Shown: positions 21,101 through 29,218 of the stretch, in pieces
Position numbering within the stretch: the stretch's first letter is position 1
How the letters are laid out: each line of letters opens with the position of its first letter
Source of the DNA: Ancylomarina sp. 16SWW S1-10-2
GTDB lineage: Bacteria > Bacteroidota > Bacteroidia > Bacteroidales > Marinifilaceae
Direction of reading: 5' to 3'
Length of the DNA: 64,000 nucleotides
Assembly: GCF_009669305.1 (NCBI RefSeq)
Contig: NZ_SADB01000003.1
Span: forward strand, 186,001-250,000
Notes under the pieces: model-generated
The model's database searches: none
Told to the model about the DNA's origin: nothing
What the model saw: the letters and a program-made list of their open reading frames with translations, nothing else
Made by a program: the position numbers and the translations under genes

Positions 21101-21323
21101 AACTCTTGGATATGATTTTAAGAAACACATTAAACAAATTGAATTTTTGAGTGATGCGCGCATATATGTTACACTAAAAGATTTCTTTGTGATTACAAAT
21201 TATGATGGTATGGATCCTGAAGTTGGATGGGGACCAGATAATTATCAATGGTCTTCAGGAATTGATTTGGGTTTATATCCTGCAGCTAGAACTGTATTAA
21301 TGGGAGTAAGTCTTACTTTTTAA
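18141..21323 (+). CDS. SusC/RagA-family TonB-linked outer membrane transporter
   Basis: A 1060-residue outer membrane transporter. It has a signal peptide (cleaved near GNTIFAQ), a carboxypeptidase-regulatory-like domain (about 25-105; GTVKDDMNLPLPGVSIFIEG), a TonB-box region EEVVVVGYGTMKKK, a plug domain (IRGVGTTGNSQPLYIVDGV) and a C-terminal 22-strand barrel ending in Phe. DQNGDGKINDADKVNLG is a typical SusC loop. With the SusD protein encoded 20 bases downstream it forms the importer for large mannan or glucomannan oligosaccharides. It opens the second operon of the locus, presumably activated by the HTCS at 4531. Confidence 0.95.
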   Translation: MNMNLRLFGVIVLLLMGNTIFAQNRTVTGTVKDDMNLPLPGVSIFIEGTTQGTTSDFDGNFIFSIPETNVTLVFTFIGFKNQQISVTDQTTINVQLLPDTENLEEVVVVGYGTMKKKLVTGANLNVKGDELEALNTANAMDAMKGITPGLNIVQNNAQPGAGSKVFIRGVGTTGNSQPLYIVDGVTQSNIDYLGTGDIESIDVLKDAASAAIYGARAANGVILVTTKKGKKNMKTRVSYEGYYGIQNVRKTPDLLNAQEYSLIMDEARINSGLAPNDYSKLVPNWDKIASGEWEGTNWFEEARVKDAVVQSHSVNIAGGGEKSVFSLGYSYFDQDGVMGKQSNSFYKRHTVRLNSEHSLFSNNERDIIKVGQNFTFANTKNNTLRQGNQYYNDVRNFVSTSPFMSVYSGDKYQYAIDWNPQEPNPIALMDYSTKYGENDNNTVVGSAYVTIEPIKNLVVRSELGINAWWGGNRKWTPKYNLSQVNVEASDKVEQNAWSGHTMMFTNTATYDFSPIEGHSFSVMAGNSIEKTVVSYNVGAVGRESLFQSYKNAYVDNTKSISSASGNDNYGGDLMSYFGRFSWNYKEKYIFSAMVRADGSSNFTKDNRWGVFPSFSAGWVLTNESFMENTTDWLDFLKVRASWGQVGNHSISPYLYSSSIGYTTTSGGGTYYDSSYGFGSNKGTPGASSSTRTIGSYPARIPNEDITWETSEQLNIGLDFHLLNSRLQGAVDWYKKDTKDWLVWTQVPSHNGIDGQMINGGQVTNQGLEVSLRWQDKVGSDFKYGASLSYSYNKNEITDIANTEGIIHGPSNVLSESTGEMFRAKVGEPIGYFWGYKTDGVIQNTAEASGWVAPVGADNAGQPYFEDQKPGDLRFVDQNGDGKINDADKVNLGNPNPKHILGLQLNTEYKGIFLNVTGNGAFGHQIAKSYRSFGDSPLQNYTTDVFDRWHGEGTSNSRPRVDYAIGRNAKYISDIYIQDADYFKISNITLGYDFKKHIKQIEFLSDARIYVTLKDFFVITNYDGMDPEVGWGPDNYQWSSGIDLGLYPAARTVLMGVSLTF

Positions 21324-21343
21324 CTAATAAATCTAATTAAGAG

Positions 21344-22942
21344 ATGAAAAATATATTTCTATTATCCATATTAGCCTTTGCACTCTTAACAGGTTGTGGA
21401 GACGATTTCCTAAATAAGGAGAATCTTTACGAGAAAGATTTAGATAACTATTATAGCAATGAAGCTGACGTTGATGAGGCACTTGTTGGTGCTTATTCAT
21501 GTTTAGCAGTTGATGAGGGACGAAATCATCCTATGTTGATTGCTAATATTCAGTCTGACGATTGTTTCGCAGGAGGTGGTTCAACAAATCAGGTTCCAGA
21601 AGATATAGATAAATTTACAAATGAAGCTGGAGGTGATTCATTTTTACATATTTATGAGCGTTGCTATCAAGGTATCTTTAGAATAAATACACTACTTGAA
21701 AAATTTGATAATGTAACTTATACCGATGAAAAACTTGCAAAACAACAAAAAGGTGAAGCGCAATTTTTAAGAGCTTTCTTTTATTTTCGTTTAGCTCATC
21801 TTTTTGGTGAAGTTCCTCTTCAGCTAGAATCTGGATTACAATATTTGCCAAAATCAGATGCGGCTGCTATATACGCACAAATTACAACTGATTTAAAAGC
21901 TGCTATCGAAAACTTACCAAATGATAAGTACACAGCTACTTGGGCAAGTACTAATAGTGGACGTGCTACCAAATGGGCAGCACAAGGTTTGATGGCTCGT
22001 GTTTATTTGTTTTATACCGGTTATTACAAGCAAGCTGCTTTACCATTAAACGATGGTAGCTCTGTAACTAAAGCAGAGGTTGTTAGTTGGTTGAATTCTT
22101 GTATCGACGAAAGCGGTCATGATCTATTAGCTGATTATTCAAGCGTATGGCCTTATTCATTTTTAAATGATACATGGGCTCAAGATGGTCATATTGAAAC
22201 TGTTTTTGCAGTGAAGTATACCAATCAGGGTATCTGGTCAACAGATGGTAGAACCGCTTATTGTAATCAAATGTGCCTATATATAGGTATGCGTGGTGCT
22301 GAGTATCCTCCTTACGGACAAGGATGGGGTTTTGCTCAGGTATCACCAAAATTAAAAGAAGCAATGAATGGTGATCCTCGTTTAGCACTTTCGGTTATCG
22401 ATGTAGATACTGATGTTTCTGGTTACGAATATGGAATTGATCGTAATCATGAAGAGACTGGTTTGTATAATAAAAAGTACAACCCTATTGTTGCTGACGA
22501 TGGAGAAGGAAATGTAAGAGGTATGTATTACAACCTATATGGTGGTTTAAATGCGAATATGCAACTTTGGAATATGCAAGATGATATTATTCTTCGTTTT
22601 TCAGATATTTTATTAATGCAGTCAGAATTAACAGGTGATGCTACTGGTATTGATAGAGTTAGAGCTAGAGTTGGCTTGGCATCTGTAGGAGCTGGATTAG
22701 ACGTTATTAAGAAAGAACGTCAATCTGAATTAGCTTTTGAAGGTGTTCGTTATTACGATCTATTACGTTGGGGTGATGCTAAAGTTGCTTTAGAGGCAGC
22801 CAATGGTCAGCCTATGAAAAATTCAGGTGTTGATGGAACTTATAATGTAACTTTTAATCCAGATCGTGCTTTCCTTCCTTTACCAGAGTCACAAATCAGA
22901 CTTTCCGAAGGTCAGCTTACTCAAAATCCTGGATGGGAATAA
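21344..22942 (+). CDS. SusD/RagB-family glycan-binding lipoprotein
   Basis: A 532-residue surface lipoprotein (lipobox LLTGC). The N-terminal TPR-like SusD domain (about 30-330; AQFLRAFFYFRLAHLFGEVPL is the usual signature region) is followed by the C-terminal SusD/RagB block with ERQSELAFEGVRYYDLLRWG and a terminal FLPLPESQI...QNPGW. It caps the SusC barrel and delivers the glycan. The short gap to susC and the shared orientation fix the pair. Confidence 0.95.
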   Translation: MKNIFLLSILAFALLTGCGDDFLNKENLYEKDLDNYYSNEADVDEALVGAYSCLAVDEGRNHPMLIANIQSDDCFAGGGSTNQVPEDIDKFTNEAGGDSFLHIYERCYQGIFRINTLLEKFDNVTYTDEKLAKQQKGEAQFLRAFFYFRLAHLFGEVPLQLESGLQYLPKSDAAAIYAQITTDLKAAIENLPNDKYTATWASTNSGRATKWAAQGLMARVYLFYTGYYKQAALPLNDGSSVTKAEVVSWLNSCIDESGHDLLADYSSVWPYSFLNDTWAQDGHIETVFAVKYTNQGIWSTDGRTAYCNQMCLYIGMRGAEYPPYGQGWGFAQVSPKLKEAMNGDPRLALSVIDVDTDVSGYEYGIDRNHEETGLYNKKYNPIVADDGEGNVRGMYYNLYGGLNANMQLWNMQDDIILRFSDILLMQSELTGDATGIDRVRARVGLASVGAGLDVIKKERQSELAFEGVRYYDLLRWGDAKVALEAANGQPMKNSGVDGTYNVTFNPDRAFLPLPESQIRLSEGQLTQNPGWE

Positions 22943-22954
22943 TAAAACATAATC

Positions 22955-22979
22955 AGGAGAATATTGTTTGTATTCTCCT
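22955..22979 (+). other. intercistronic hairpin after susD
   Basis: A perfect 9-bp stem (22955-22963 with 22971-22979) and a 7-nt loop, just after the susD stop and with no long T tract. It may stabilise the susCD part of the message or partly terminate it, lowering expression of the downstream genes. Confidence 0.5.
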
Positions 22980-23015
22980 AATGTCTTATTCTTTTAAACT
23001 TAAAAATTTAATAAA

Positions 23016-23876
23016 ATGAATAAAAATACAATATATCTATTTATTGTTGGCGTGTTGATGTTTGCAGCATGCGATCCAATAGAAGACAGACAGTCATTAG
23101 ACCCTACAAAAACTGAAAGTGAATTATTAGAAACGGTATCGGTAACTGTAGATGGAAATACGGTCTTATGTGAAACAACTGAAACAAGTTCTATTGTTCA
23201 ATGGAATTCTACTTCTGGTTGGATGGCTACAGGTCCAATGCATGAGTTTGTTATTGCCTTGGCAGGCGATTATCAGGTTGATATTAGTTTTTATGGTGGC
23301 GATAAAGTAGTTACTGTTTCTAAAAATATTACGATTGCACAAGATGATCCAGAATTTTTTGATCATCCATATTGGCAATTATTAGCTAAAACAGCAGAAG
23401 GTGCTAAATCTAAAACATGGGTTTGGGCTGATGATAATACGTATCAACCCGACTGTGTATGGGGTAAAGGTGGATGGTTAGGTACTACCGCAAACTGGTG
23501 GGGTCCGTCAGTAGCAGATGTTATTAATGATAAAGGTATTTCCTTATCTGACAAAGTAACTTTCAGCATGGAAGGTCTGAAATTTGATACCGAATCAGCT
23601 GCAGCTCCTGGAAATGGCTCAGGATCATGGGTTCTTAAAGTTGGTGGTGATAATATAGTAAACGATGCTGATGGTAATCCTCTTTATGAAGGTACTTTAT
23701 CTTTAACGGGGCATACGATTCCTTGGGGTATTGATGGTGATCATGGAGCTATTACTTATTATGAATTCTATATCGTTTCTCTTACCGAAAATGAGTTGAG
23801 ACTTTGCGTAGAAGCATCTGAAGAAGGTGGTGCTGCATGGTACTGGCATTTTAAAAAAGAAGGTTATAATTACTAA
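23016..23876 (+). CDS. surface lipoprotein, putative glycan-binding protein
   Basis: A 286-residue lipoprotein (lipobox MFAAC) in the position where surface glycan-binding proteins of SusCD operons are found. An N-terminal beta-rich segment (about 35-115) looks PKD/immunoglobulin-like. A second part (about 120-286) is rich in Trp and Gly (WVWADDN, GGWLGTTANWWG, AAWYWHFKKEG), as expected for a carbohydrate-binding surface. No catalytic motif is visible. I do not recognise the family by name. Binding to mannan or glucomannan is inferred from context only. Confidence 0.6.
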   Translation: MNKNTIYLFIVGVLMFAACDPIEDRQSLDPTKTESELLETVSVTVDGNTVLCETTETSSIVQWNSTSGWMATGPMHEFVIALAGDYQVDISFYGGDKVVTVSKNITIAQDDPEFFDHPYWQLLAKTAEGAKSKTWVWADDNTYQPDCVWGKGGWLGTTANWWGPSVADVINDKGISLSDKVTFSMEGLKFDTESAAAPGNGSGSWVLKVGGDNIVNDADGNPLYEGTLSLTGHTIPWGIDGDHGAITYYEFYIVSLTENELRLCVEASEEGGAAWYWHFKKEGYNY

Positions 23877-23895
23877 TATTGAAATTGAAAAATAT

Positions 23896-24873
23896 ATGAC
23901 TATGATCAATTCAAAATATATAAAGAAACAATTAGTGCTTTCTATTGCGCTAATGGGGCTTGGAGCAAGTATGTTGTTTACTGCTTGTACTAAAGAAGAT
24001 GTAATGGAGCCTATGGGAGTAGATTCTCCTATTGTTGAGGCTCCTGCAGAAGTAATTCCTCCAGCATTTGTAATTACCGATTTTTCACCGCTTACGGGCT
24101 TTAGTGGTAATCTAATTACCATCAATGGAGAGGATCTACAAAATGTAGAGTCTATAACTTTTCCAGGAGGTGAAATAGTACTTGCTGAAGATTTTAAAGA
24201 ACATTCACGAAAACTAATCTCTGTTGAGATTCCTAGTCCTGTTCAGAAAGGAGCTTTAATGCTTAATACAACTGTTGATGATGCTACTGTAGCTATTCCA
24301 ACAGAAGTTGAATTCTCTGTTTTGGCTATAAGAAAGTTAAGTCAAAAACCATTATTAGCTACTGATGTTATTATTTCGGAGACACCCGATGCACCTGATG
24401 ATGTTATGGTAGGCTGGGGTCTAAACTGGAGTGGACAACCATTTTTTAAAATTGTTTCGGATGATCCTGAAGAACCAGGTAATACATATATCAAAGGAAA
24501 CGGTGACGCTATCGGTAATAGCGATTGGGTCTGGGGATGGGCCAGAAATGGATTAGATCGAGATTTTGGTGCTAGCAAATCGACTCATAATTTACGTATT
24601 GATATAAAATTAACTAAAGCATTTGGCGGAACGCCTCGTTTCTTTTTCTTGATAAACAAGGAACAAGTAAACTTAGGCAGTCTTGGTTTTGGTCCTGATG
24701 ATACATTTGATGGTTGGTTTACATTGGAAGTAGATTTATCTAAATATGGTAATTTATCAGAAGGGAATATTGTATCAGCTGGTAAAGATTGGGGTCTTTG
24801 TATGGATTATGTTGGTGGAACAGCTGATGTAACAGGACTTTATATGGATAATTTCCGTTTTACAGCAAAATAA
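23896..24873 (+). CDS. IPT/TIG-domain surface glycan-binding lipoprotein
   Basis: About 325 residues with a lipoprotein signal (lipobox LFTAC). An IPT/TIG immunoglobulin-like domain follows (about 53-140; ITDFSPLTGFSGNLITING), then a C-terminal beta-sandwich with aromatic residues (WGLNWSGQPFFKI, WVWGWARNG) ending in VTGLYMDNFRFTAK, as in SGBP-B type proteins. It probably holds mannan chains at the cell surface. I start it at ATG 23896; a Met two codons later (23902) is equally good, and a longer in-frame start at 23827 would overlap the preceding gene and hide the signal peptide. Confidence 0.75.
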   Translation: MTMINSKYIKKQLVLSIALMGLGASMLFTACTKEDVMEPMGVDSPIVEAPAEVIPPAFVITDFSPLTGFSGNLITINGEDLQNVESITFPGGEIVLAEDFKEHSRKLISVEIPSPVQKGALMLNTTVDDATVAIPTEVEFSVLAIRKLSQKPLLATDVIISETPDAPDDVMVGWGLNWSGQPFFKIVSDDPEEPGNTYIKGNGDAIGNSDWVWGWARNGLDRDFGASKSTHNLRIDIKLTKAFGGTPRFFFLINKEQVNLGSLGFGPDDTFDGWFTLEVDLSKYGNLSEGNIVSAGKDWGLCMDYVGGTADVTGLYMDNFRFTAK

Positions 24874-24924
24874 ACAGTCTAGTTGATAAGAAACGTAATT
24901 CTTATCTAGATAAATAGAATAGAG

Positions 24925-24961
24925 CCGATAATTCAATTTTAACATTTTGATTATCGGTTTT
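24925..24961 (+). terminator. terminator or attenuator after the glycan-binding protein gene
   Basis: CCGATAA pairs with TTATCGG, and TCAA with TTGA across one bulged base, around a short A/T loop and followed by a T-rich run. It probably ends most transcripts of the susCD-SGBP operon. Confidence 0.65.
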
Positions 24962-25012
24962 ATTGTATTGGTTTTTAATAAATTTTCTATTTATAATTAG
25001 AAATTCTATCCA

Positions 25013-26860
25013 ATGAAAATTATTCAAATAGTCATAAAGTCAGTGTTTGTATCCTTGCTTTTTTTGCTGTTGTCGTGTACTAACATTAAGCCTGTCGTAA
25101 ATGTTTCAGGAGAGCTTAAACAATGGCATGAGGTAACCTTAGTTATTGATGGTCCTGAAACATCCGAATTAGCTAGTGAAAATCCATTTCTCAACTATCG
25201 TTTACAAGCTACTTTTACTAAGGGGCATAATTCATATACAGTACCTGGTTTTTTTGCTGCCGATGGTGACGCAGGAAATACATCTGCCGAAAAAGGTCAT
25301 AAGTGGAAGGTGATATTTCGACCAAGTGAAGTCGGTGAATGGACTTATTCTATTTCCTTTCGTAAAGGAATTGAAATCGCTATTAAAAGTGATGAGGAAG
25401 GAACTGCAGTTAGTCCTTGTGATAGGGAAAAAGGAAGTTTCTTTGTTACAGAATCAGATAAACACGGTAGAGATTTTAAGGCGCATGGTAGAATTATAAA
25501 TGGTGGAAAAGGTTATTTTAAATATGCAGGAAACAATGAACTATTTATAAAAAATGGAACCAATAGTCCAGAAAATTTCTTGGGATATTATGAGTTTGAT
25601 CAAACACATCGTTTTATAAATAAAACATTAAGGGATGGTGAGGATAATGCTGATTCTACGCTTCATCATTATAATCCACATCAAAACGATTGGCAGATAG
25701 GTGACCCTACATGGGCCGATGGAAAAGGGAAGAATATTATAGGAGCAATTAATTATTTGTCTGCCGTAGGAGTCAATTCTATGTATTTTTTGACTTTAAA
25801 CATAAATGGAGATGGAAAGGATGTATGGCCTTATACCAGTTATGAAGAAAGGTATCGTTTCGACTGTTCTAAACTAGATCAATGGGCTGTTGTGTTTGAT
25901 CATATGGAAAATAAAGGCGTAATGGCTCATTTAATTCTACAAGAAACAGAAAATGAATGTTTACTTGATGGTGGTGATACTGGAATTCAACGCAAAATTT
26001 ATTTAAGAGAATTAACCGCAAGGTTTGGTCATTATCTTGGATTAGCATGGAACTTAGGCGAAGAAAATGGTGCAGCAGATTGGTCTCCAATTGCTCAAGA
26101 TGACAAACAGCGCAAAGATATGGCCAATTATATTAAGAAGATAAATCCATTTTCACCCATTGTCCTATTGCATACTCATTCCCACATATATGAGCAGGAT
26201 TTGCATGTTAATCCTATTTTAGGGTTTAATAATCTTGATGGAATTTCAATGCAAATAGATCCTCCTTCAGCAGTTAATACTCGGGTAGATACCTTTATTC
26301 GTCGCTCAATAAAAGCTAATAAACGTTGGATTGTAACAATGGATGAGTTAGGACCACATTGGAAAGGGGTTATGCCCGATTCTTTCGATCTTAAACACGA
26401 TACGGTAAGGCACCAAGCATTATGGGGAACACTCTTGGCGGGTGGAGCTGGTGTGGAATGGTATTTTGGTTGGAAATATCCTGAAGCTGATTTGTCTATG
26501 AACAATTTTAGAAGCAGACATAATATGTGGCTTCAATCAACAATTGCTACTGATTTTATAAAAAAATATCCATTAGAGGATATGTATGCTTGTAATAGTA
26601 TGCTGTCGTCAAAGGGAGAAGCATATTGTTTGTGTCATCGTGAAAATAAGTTTATTCTAGGATACTTACCCTATGCATACAATGCGAATAAAGTAAAGTT
26701 GGTGGAAGGTGATTATCAGGTAAAATGGTTTAATCCTTTTACTGGAGGAAATATGGTAAAAGGAAATATTACAGATATAAAAGGGGGTGGTATGAGAAAT
26801 ATAGGATTTCCACCAAAAGCGGATAATCAAGATTGGCTTGTTGTAATTGAAAAGAACTAA
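25013..26860 (+). CDS. DUF5060-type putative glycoside hydrolase, lipoprotein
   Basis: A 615-residue lipoprotein (lipobox LLLSC). The N-terminal domain (about 28-130) resembles the DUF5060 immunoglobulin-like domain (YRLQATFTKGHNSYTVPGFF, KVIFRPSEVGEWTYSISF). The middle (about 150-500) reads as a TIM barrel: YFLTLNINGDGKDVWPY, LGLAWNLGEENG with a candidate acid/base Glu near 349, and VTMDELGPHW with a candidate nucleophile Glu near 443. The C-terminal ~90 residues (WFNPFTGGN...DWLVVIEKN) resemble the collagen-binding-like domain often attached to such barrels. The protein is therefore probably a retaining glycosidase without an assigned family. Its place between SusCD and the epimerase points to a mannan or glucomannan substrate, possibly a side chain. 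Confidence 0.65.
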   Translation: MKIIQIVIKSVFVSLLFLLLSCTNIKPVVNVSGELKQWHEVTLVIDGPETSELASENPFLNYRLQATFTKGHNSYTVPGFFAADGDAGNTSAEKGHKWKVIFRPSEVGEWTYSISFRKGIEIAIKSDEEGTAVSPCDREKGSFFVTESDKHGRDFKAHGRIINGGKGYFKYAGNNELFIKNGTNSPENFLGYYEFDQTHRFINKTLRDGEDNADSTLHHYNPHQNDWQIGDPTWADGKGKNIIGAINYLSAVGVNSMYFLTLNINGDGKDVWPYTSYEERYRFDCSKLDQWAVVFDHMENKGVMAHLILQETENECLLDGGDTGIQRKIYLRELTARFGHYLGLAWNLGEENGAADWSPIAQDDKQRKDMANYIKKINPFSPIVLLHTHSHIYEQDLHVNPILGFNNLDGISMQIDPPSAVNTRVDTFIRRSIKANKRWIVTMDELGPHWKGVMPDSFDLKHDTVRHQALWGTLLAGGAGVEWYFGWKYPEADLSMNNFRSRHNMWLQSTIATDFIKKYPLEDMYACNSMLSSKGEAYCLCHRENKFILGYLPYAYNANKVKLVEGDYQVKWFNPFTGGNMVKGNITDIKGGGMRNIGFPPKADNQDWLVVIEKN

Positions 26861-26896
26861 TAGGAATGAATATTTTATAGGTGAAATAAGAAGTCT

Positions 26897-28096
26897 ATGG
26901 ATTTGAATGAGAAAAATAAATTGTCAGTAGTAGAATTGGAGAATGAGCTAAGAAGTATTTTAACTTTTTGGGCTGATAATACAATTGATTTATCGCAAGG
27001 TGGATTTATTGGAGAACTAGATAATAAGGGGAATATACATACCGAGGTAGAGAAGGGAGTTGTGCTGAATGCTCGTTTGTTATGGACATTTTCGGCTGCA
27101 TATAATTTTTTAAAAGAACCGACTTATTTAACACTGGCTGATAGGGCGTATTCTTATTTAATCGATCATTTTTGGGATGATGCTAATGGAGGTTTATTTT
27201 GGTCGGTTAGTGCTGATAGTTCTGCAAATAATACTCGAAAACAGGCTTATGCTCAGGGTTTTGGTATATATGGATTCTCGGAATATTACAAAGCTTCAGG
27301 GGAGAAAGAAAGTTTAGATTATGCCATTAAGCTTTTTCATTTGATTGAAGTTAATTTTAAGGATAATAAATATGGTGGTTACATTGAAGCTTTGGCAGAA
27401 AAATGGGAACCCTTAGATGATATGCGTTTAAGTGAAAAAGATGCTAATGAACCTAAGTCAATGAATACTCATCTGCATATTATTGAACCTTATACCAACT
27501 TGTATCGGGTTTGGCCCGATATTCAATTGAAAGCAAGTATTCATGATTTAATTGAGATTTTTCAGGATAAAATTATAGATAAGGAAACTTCTCACTTTAA
27601 CTTATTCTTTGATGTGGATTGGACCGTGAAATCTGAAATTGTTTCATATGGACATGATATAGAAGGAGCTTGGTTGTTGAACGAAGCAGCTCATTTTATT
27701 CACGATAAAGAATTAATGCTGCAAATGAAAGAGCTGTCTTTAAAAATGGTTGATGCAACTATGTTAGAGGGTTTTGATATCGATGGAAGCCTTTTTTATG
27801 AGTTAGAAAAAGGTTATTTAGATACAGATAAACATTGGTGGCCCCAAGCTGAAGCATTAATTGGTCTTTTAGATGCCTATAAAAATTCATCAGAGAGTAA
27901 ATATTTGGACGCTGCACTTAAGGTTTGGCAGTTTATTAAAAATCATATTAAGGATGAAGAAAATGGAGAATGGTTCTGGAAGGTTGATCAAAATGGTGTC
28001 CCTGATCTTGAACAGCCAAAAGTCGGTTTTTGGAAGTGTCCATATCACAATTCAAGAGCCATGATGGAAGCTATTACCCGACTAAATGCTATTTGA
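26897..28096 (+). CDS. cellobiose 2-epimerase (AGE family)
   Basis: A 399-residue cytoplasmic protein without a signal peptide. It has the (alpha/alpha)6 barrel of the N-acylglucosamine 2-epimerase superfamily and the specific motifs of cellobiose 2-epimerase: AQGFGIYGFSEYY, NTHLHIIEPYTNLYRVW, YGHDIEGAWLL (catalytic His near 253), HWWPQAEALIGL and WKCPYHNSRAMME (second catalytic His near 384). The enzyme turns mannobiose into Man-beta-1,4-Glc, the substrate of the GH130 phosphorylase at 12715-13905, and interconverts cellobiose and Glc-Man. Its distance from GH130 shows that the pathway genes are split over the two operons. Confidence 0.92.
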   Translation: MDLNEKNKLSVVELENELRSILTFWADNTIDLSQGGFIGELDNKGNIHTEVEKGVVLNARLLWTFSAAYNFLKEPTYLTLADRAYSYLIDHFWDDANGGLFWSVSADSSANNTRKQAYAQGFGIYGFSEYYKASGEKESLDYAIKLFHLIEVNFKDNKYGGYIEALAEKWEPLDDMRLSEKDANEPKSMNTHLHIIEPYTNLYRVWPDIQLKASIHDLIEIFQDKIIDKETSHFNLFFDVDWTVKSEIVSYGHDIEGAWLLNEAAHFIHDKELMLQMKELSLKMVDATMLEGFDIDGSLFYELEKGYLDTDKHWWPQAEALIGLLDAYKNSSESKYLDAALKVWQFIKNHIKDEENGEWFWKVDQNGVPDLEQPKVGFWKCPYHNSRAMMEAITRLNAI

Positions 28097-28098
28097 AT

Positions 28099-29127
28099 AT
28101 GATGAAAATCAACAAAAAAATCAGAATGAAACATATTATAAGTAAAATAGTAACAGGGATTTTATTTATGGTGTTCTTAAGCGTATTCTCTTGCAGGTCA
28201 GGATCCGAGCATGAACAATATAGGGGATTTAAAACAGAAGGAAACCGATTGTTAGATGCCAATGGAAATGAGTTTGTTTTGAGGGGTGTAAATATTCCTT
28301 TTGCCTGGTATTTAAATGAATCTTATGACGCACTTGATGACGTAGCTCATAGTGGTGTGAATTGTGTACGTATTGTTTGGGAAAGTAGTTTGCCAGTACA
28401 AGGACTTGATCAAATTTTACAAAAATGCATTGACTTAAAGATGATTCCAATGGTTGAATTACATGATGCGACTGGAGATACAACTGACACAAAGTTATAT
28501 CAGATGGCAGAATATTTTGTCAGTAACGAAATGAAAGCTATTATTCGTAAATATGAGCAGTATTTATTAATCAATATGGCTAATGAATGGGGAAGTAATG
28601 GACTTAGTGCTGAATATTGGAGAGATGCCTATAAAAAATGTATAGCATTATTACGTGAAGAAGGAATTAAATCGGTAATAACTATTGATGCTCCGGGTTG
28701 GGGACAGGATAGTGAGCCTGTTTTGCTATACGGTCGAGAATTAATTGAAGAAGATCCTCTACACAATCTTCTATTTTCTATTCATATGTATGGTTCATGG
28801 AATGATGAAGCAAAAATTAAAATTGATTTGCAGTCGGCTGTTAGAAAAACGTTGCCAATTATTGTAGGTGAGTTTGGTTACAACTATAAGCTTGGTCAAA
28901 ATAATTTATCATGTAAAGTGAATCATAAACAAATACTACAGACCTGTTCAGATTTAAATATAGGATATCTAGCATGGTCATGGACAGGCAATAATGAAGA
29001 GAATAAATGGCTCAATTTGGTTGAACCTGATGATTGGAAGACATTAACGAATTGGGGTAAAGAGATTTTTAATTCTCCTTTAGGTATAAAAGCAACAGCT
29101 AAGTCTGCTAGTGTTTTTAAAAATTAA
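28099..29127 (+). CDS. GH5 endo-beta-mannanase-like lipoprotein
   Basis: About 342 residues with an N-terminal hydrophobic signal and lipobox-like Cys (FLSVFSC). The barrel resembles GH5 mannanases of the subfamily 8 type: FVLRGVNIPFAWY, CVRIVWESS, MVELHDATGD, INMANEWG (acid/base Glu), FSIHMYGSW and IIVGEFGYNY (nucleophile Glu). It would attack beta-1,4-mannan internally, complementing GH26. I start it at ATG 28099, two bases after the epimerase stop; ATG 28126 gives a tighter signal peptide. An upstream in-frame start at 28030 would overlap the epimerase and is unlikely. Confidence 0.85.
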   Translation: MMKINKKIRMKHIISKIVTGILFMVFLSVFSCRSGSEHEQYRGFKTEGNRLLDANGNEFVLRGVNIPFAWYLNESYDALDDVAHSGVNCVRIVWESSLPVQGLDQILQKCIDLKMIPMVELHDATGDTTDTKLYQMAEYFVSNEMKAIIRKYEQYLLINMANEWGSNGLSAEYWRDAYKKCIALLREEGIKSVITIDAPGWGQDSEPVLLYGRELIEEDPLHNLLFSIHMYGSWNDEAKIKIDLQSAVRKTLPIIVGEFGYNYKLGQNNLSCKVNHKQILQTCSDLNIGYLAWSWTGNNEENKWLNLVEPDDWKTLTNWGKEIFNSPLGIKATAKSASVFKN

Positions 29128-29218
29128 TTAATAGAATAATTGGTTTCATTAAGTTTATATATTCACGAGTGTTTTGTTTTTAATACTCTAATATTGACGC
29201 TAATTTAAATAGATTAAA

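Noticed and set aside
28030-28098. Upstream start for the GH5 mannanase gene
   Set aside because: It would overlap the epimerase coding end and place 23 unrelated residues before the signal peptide.
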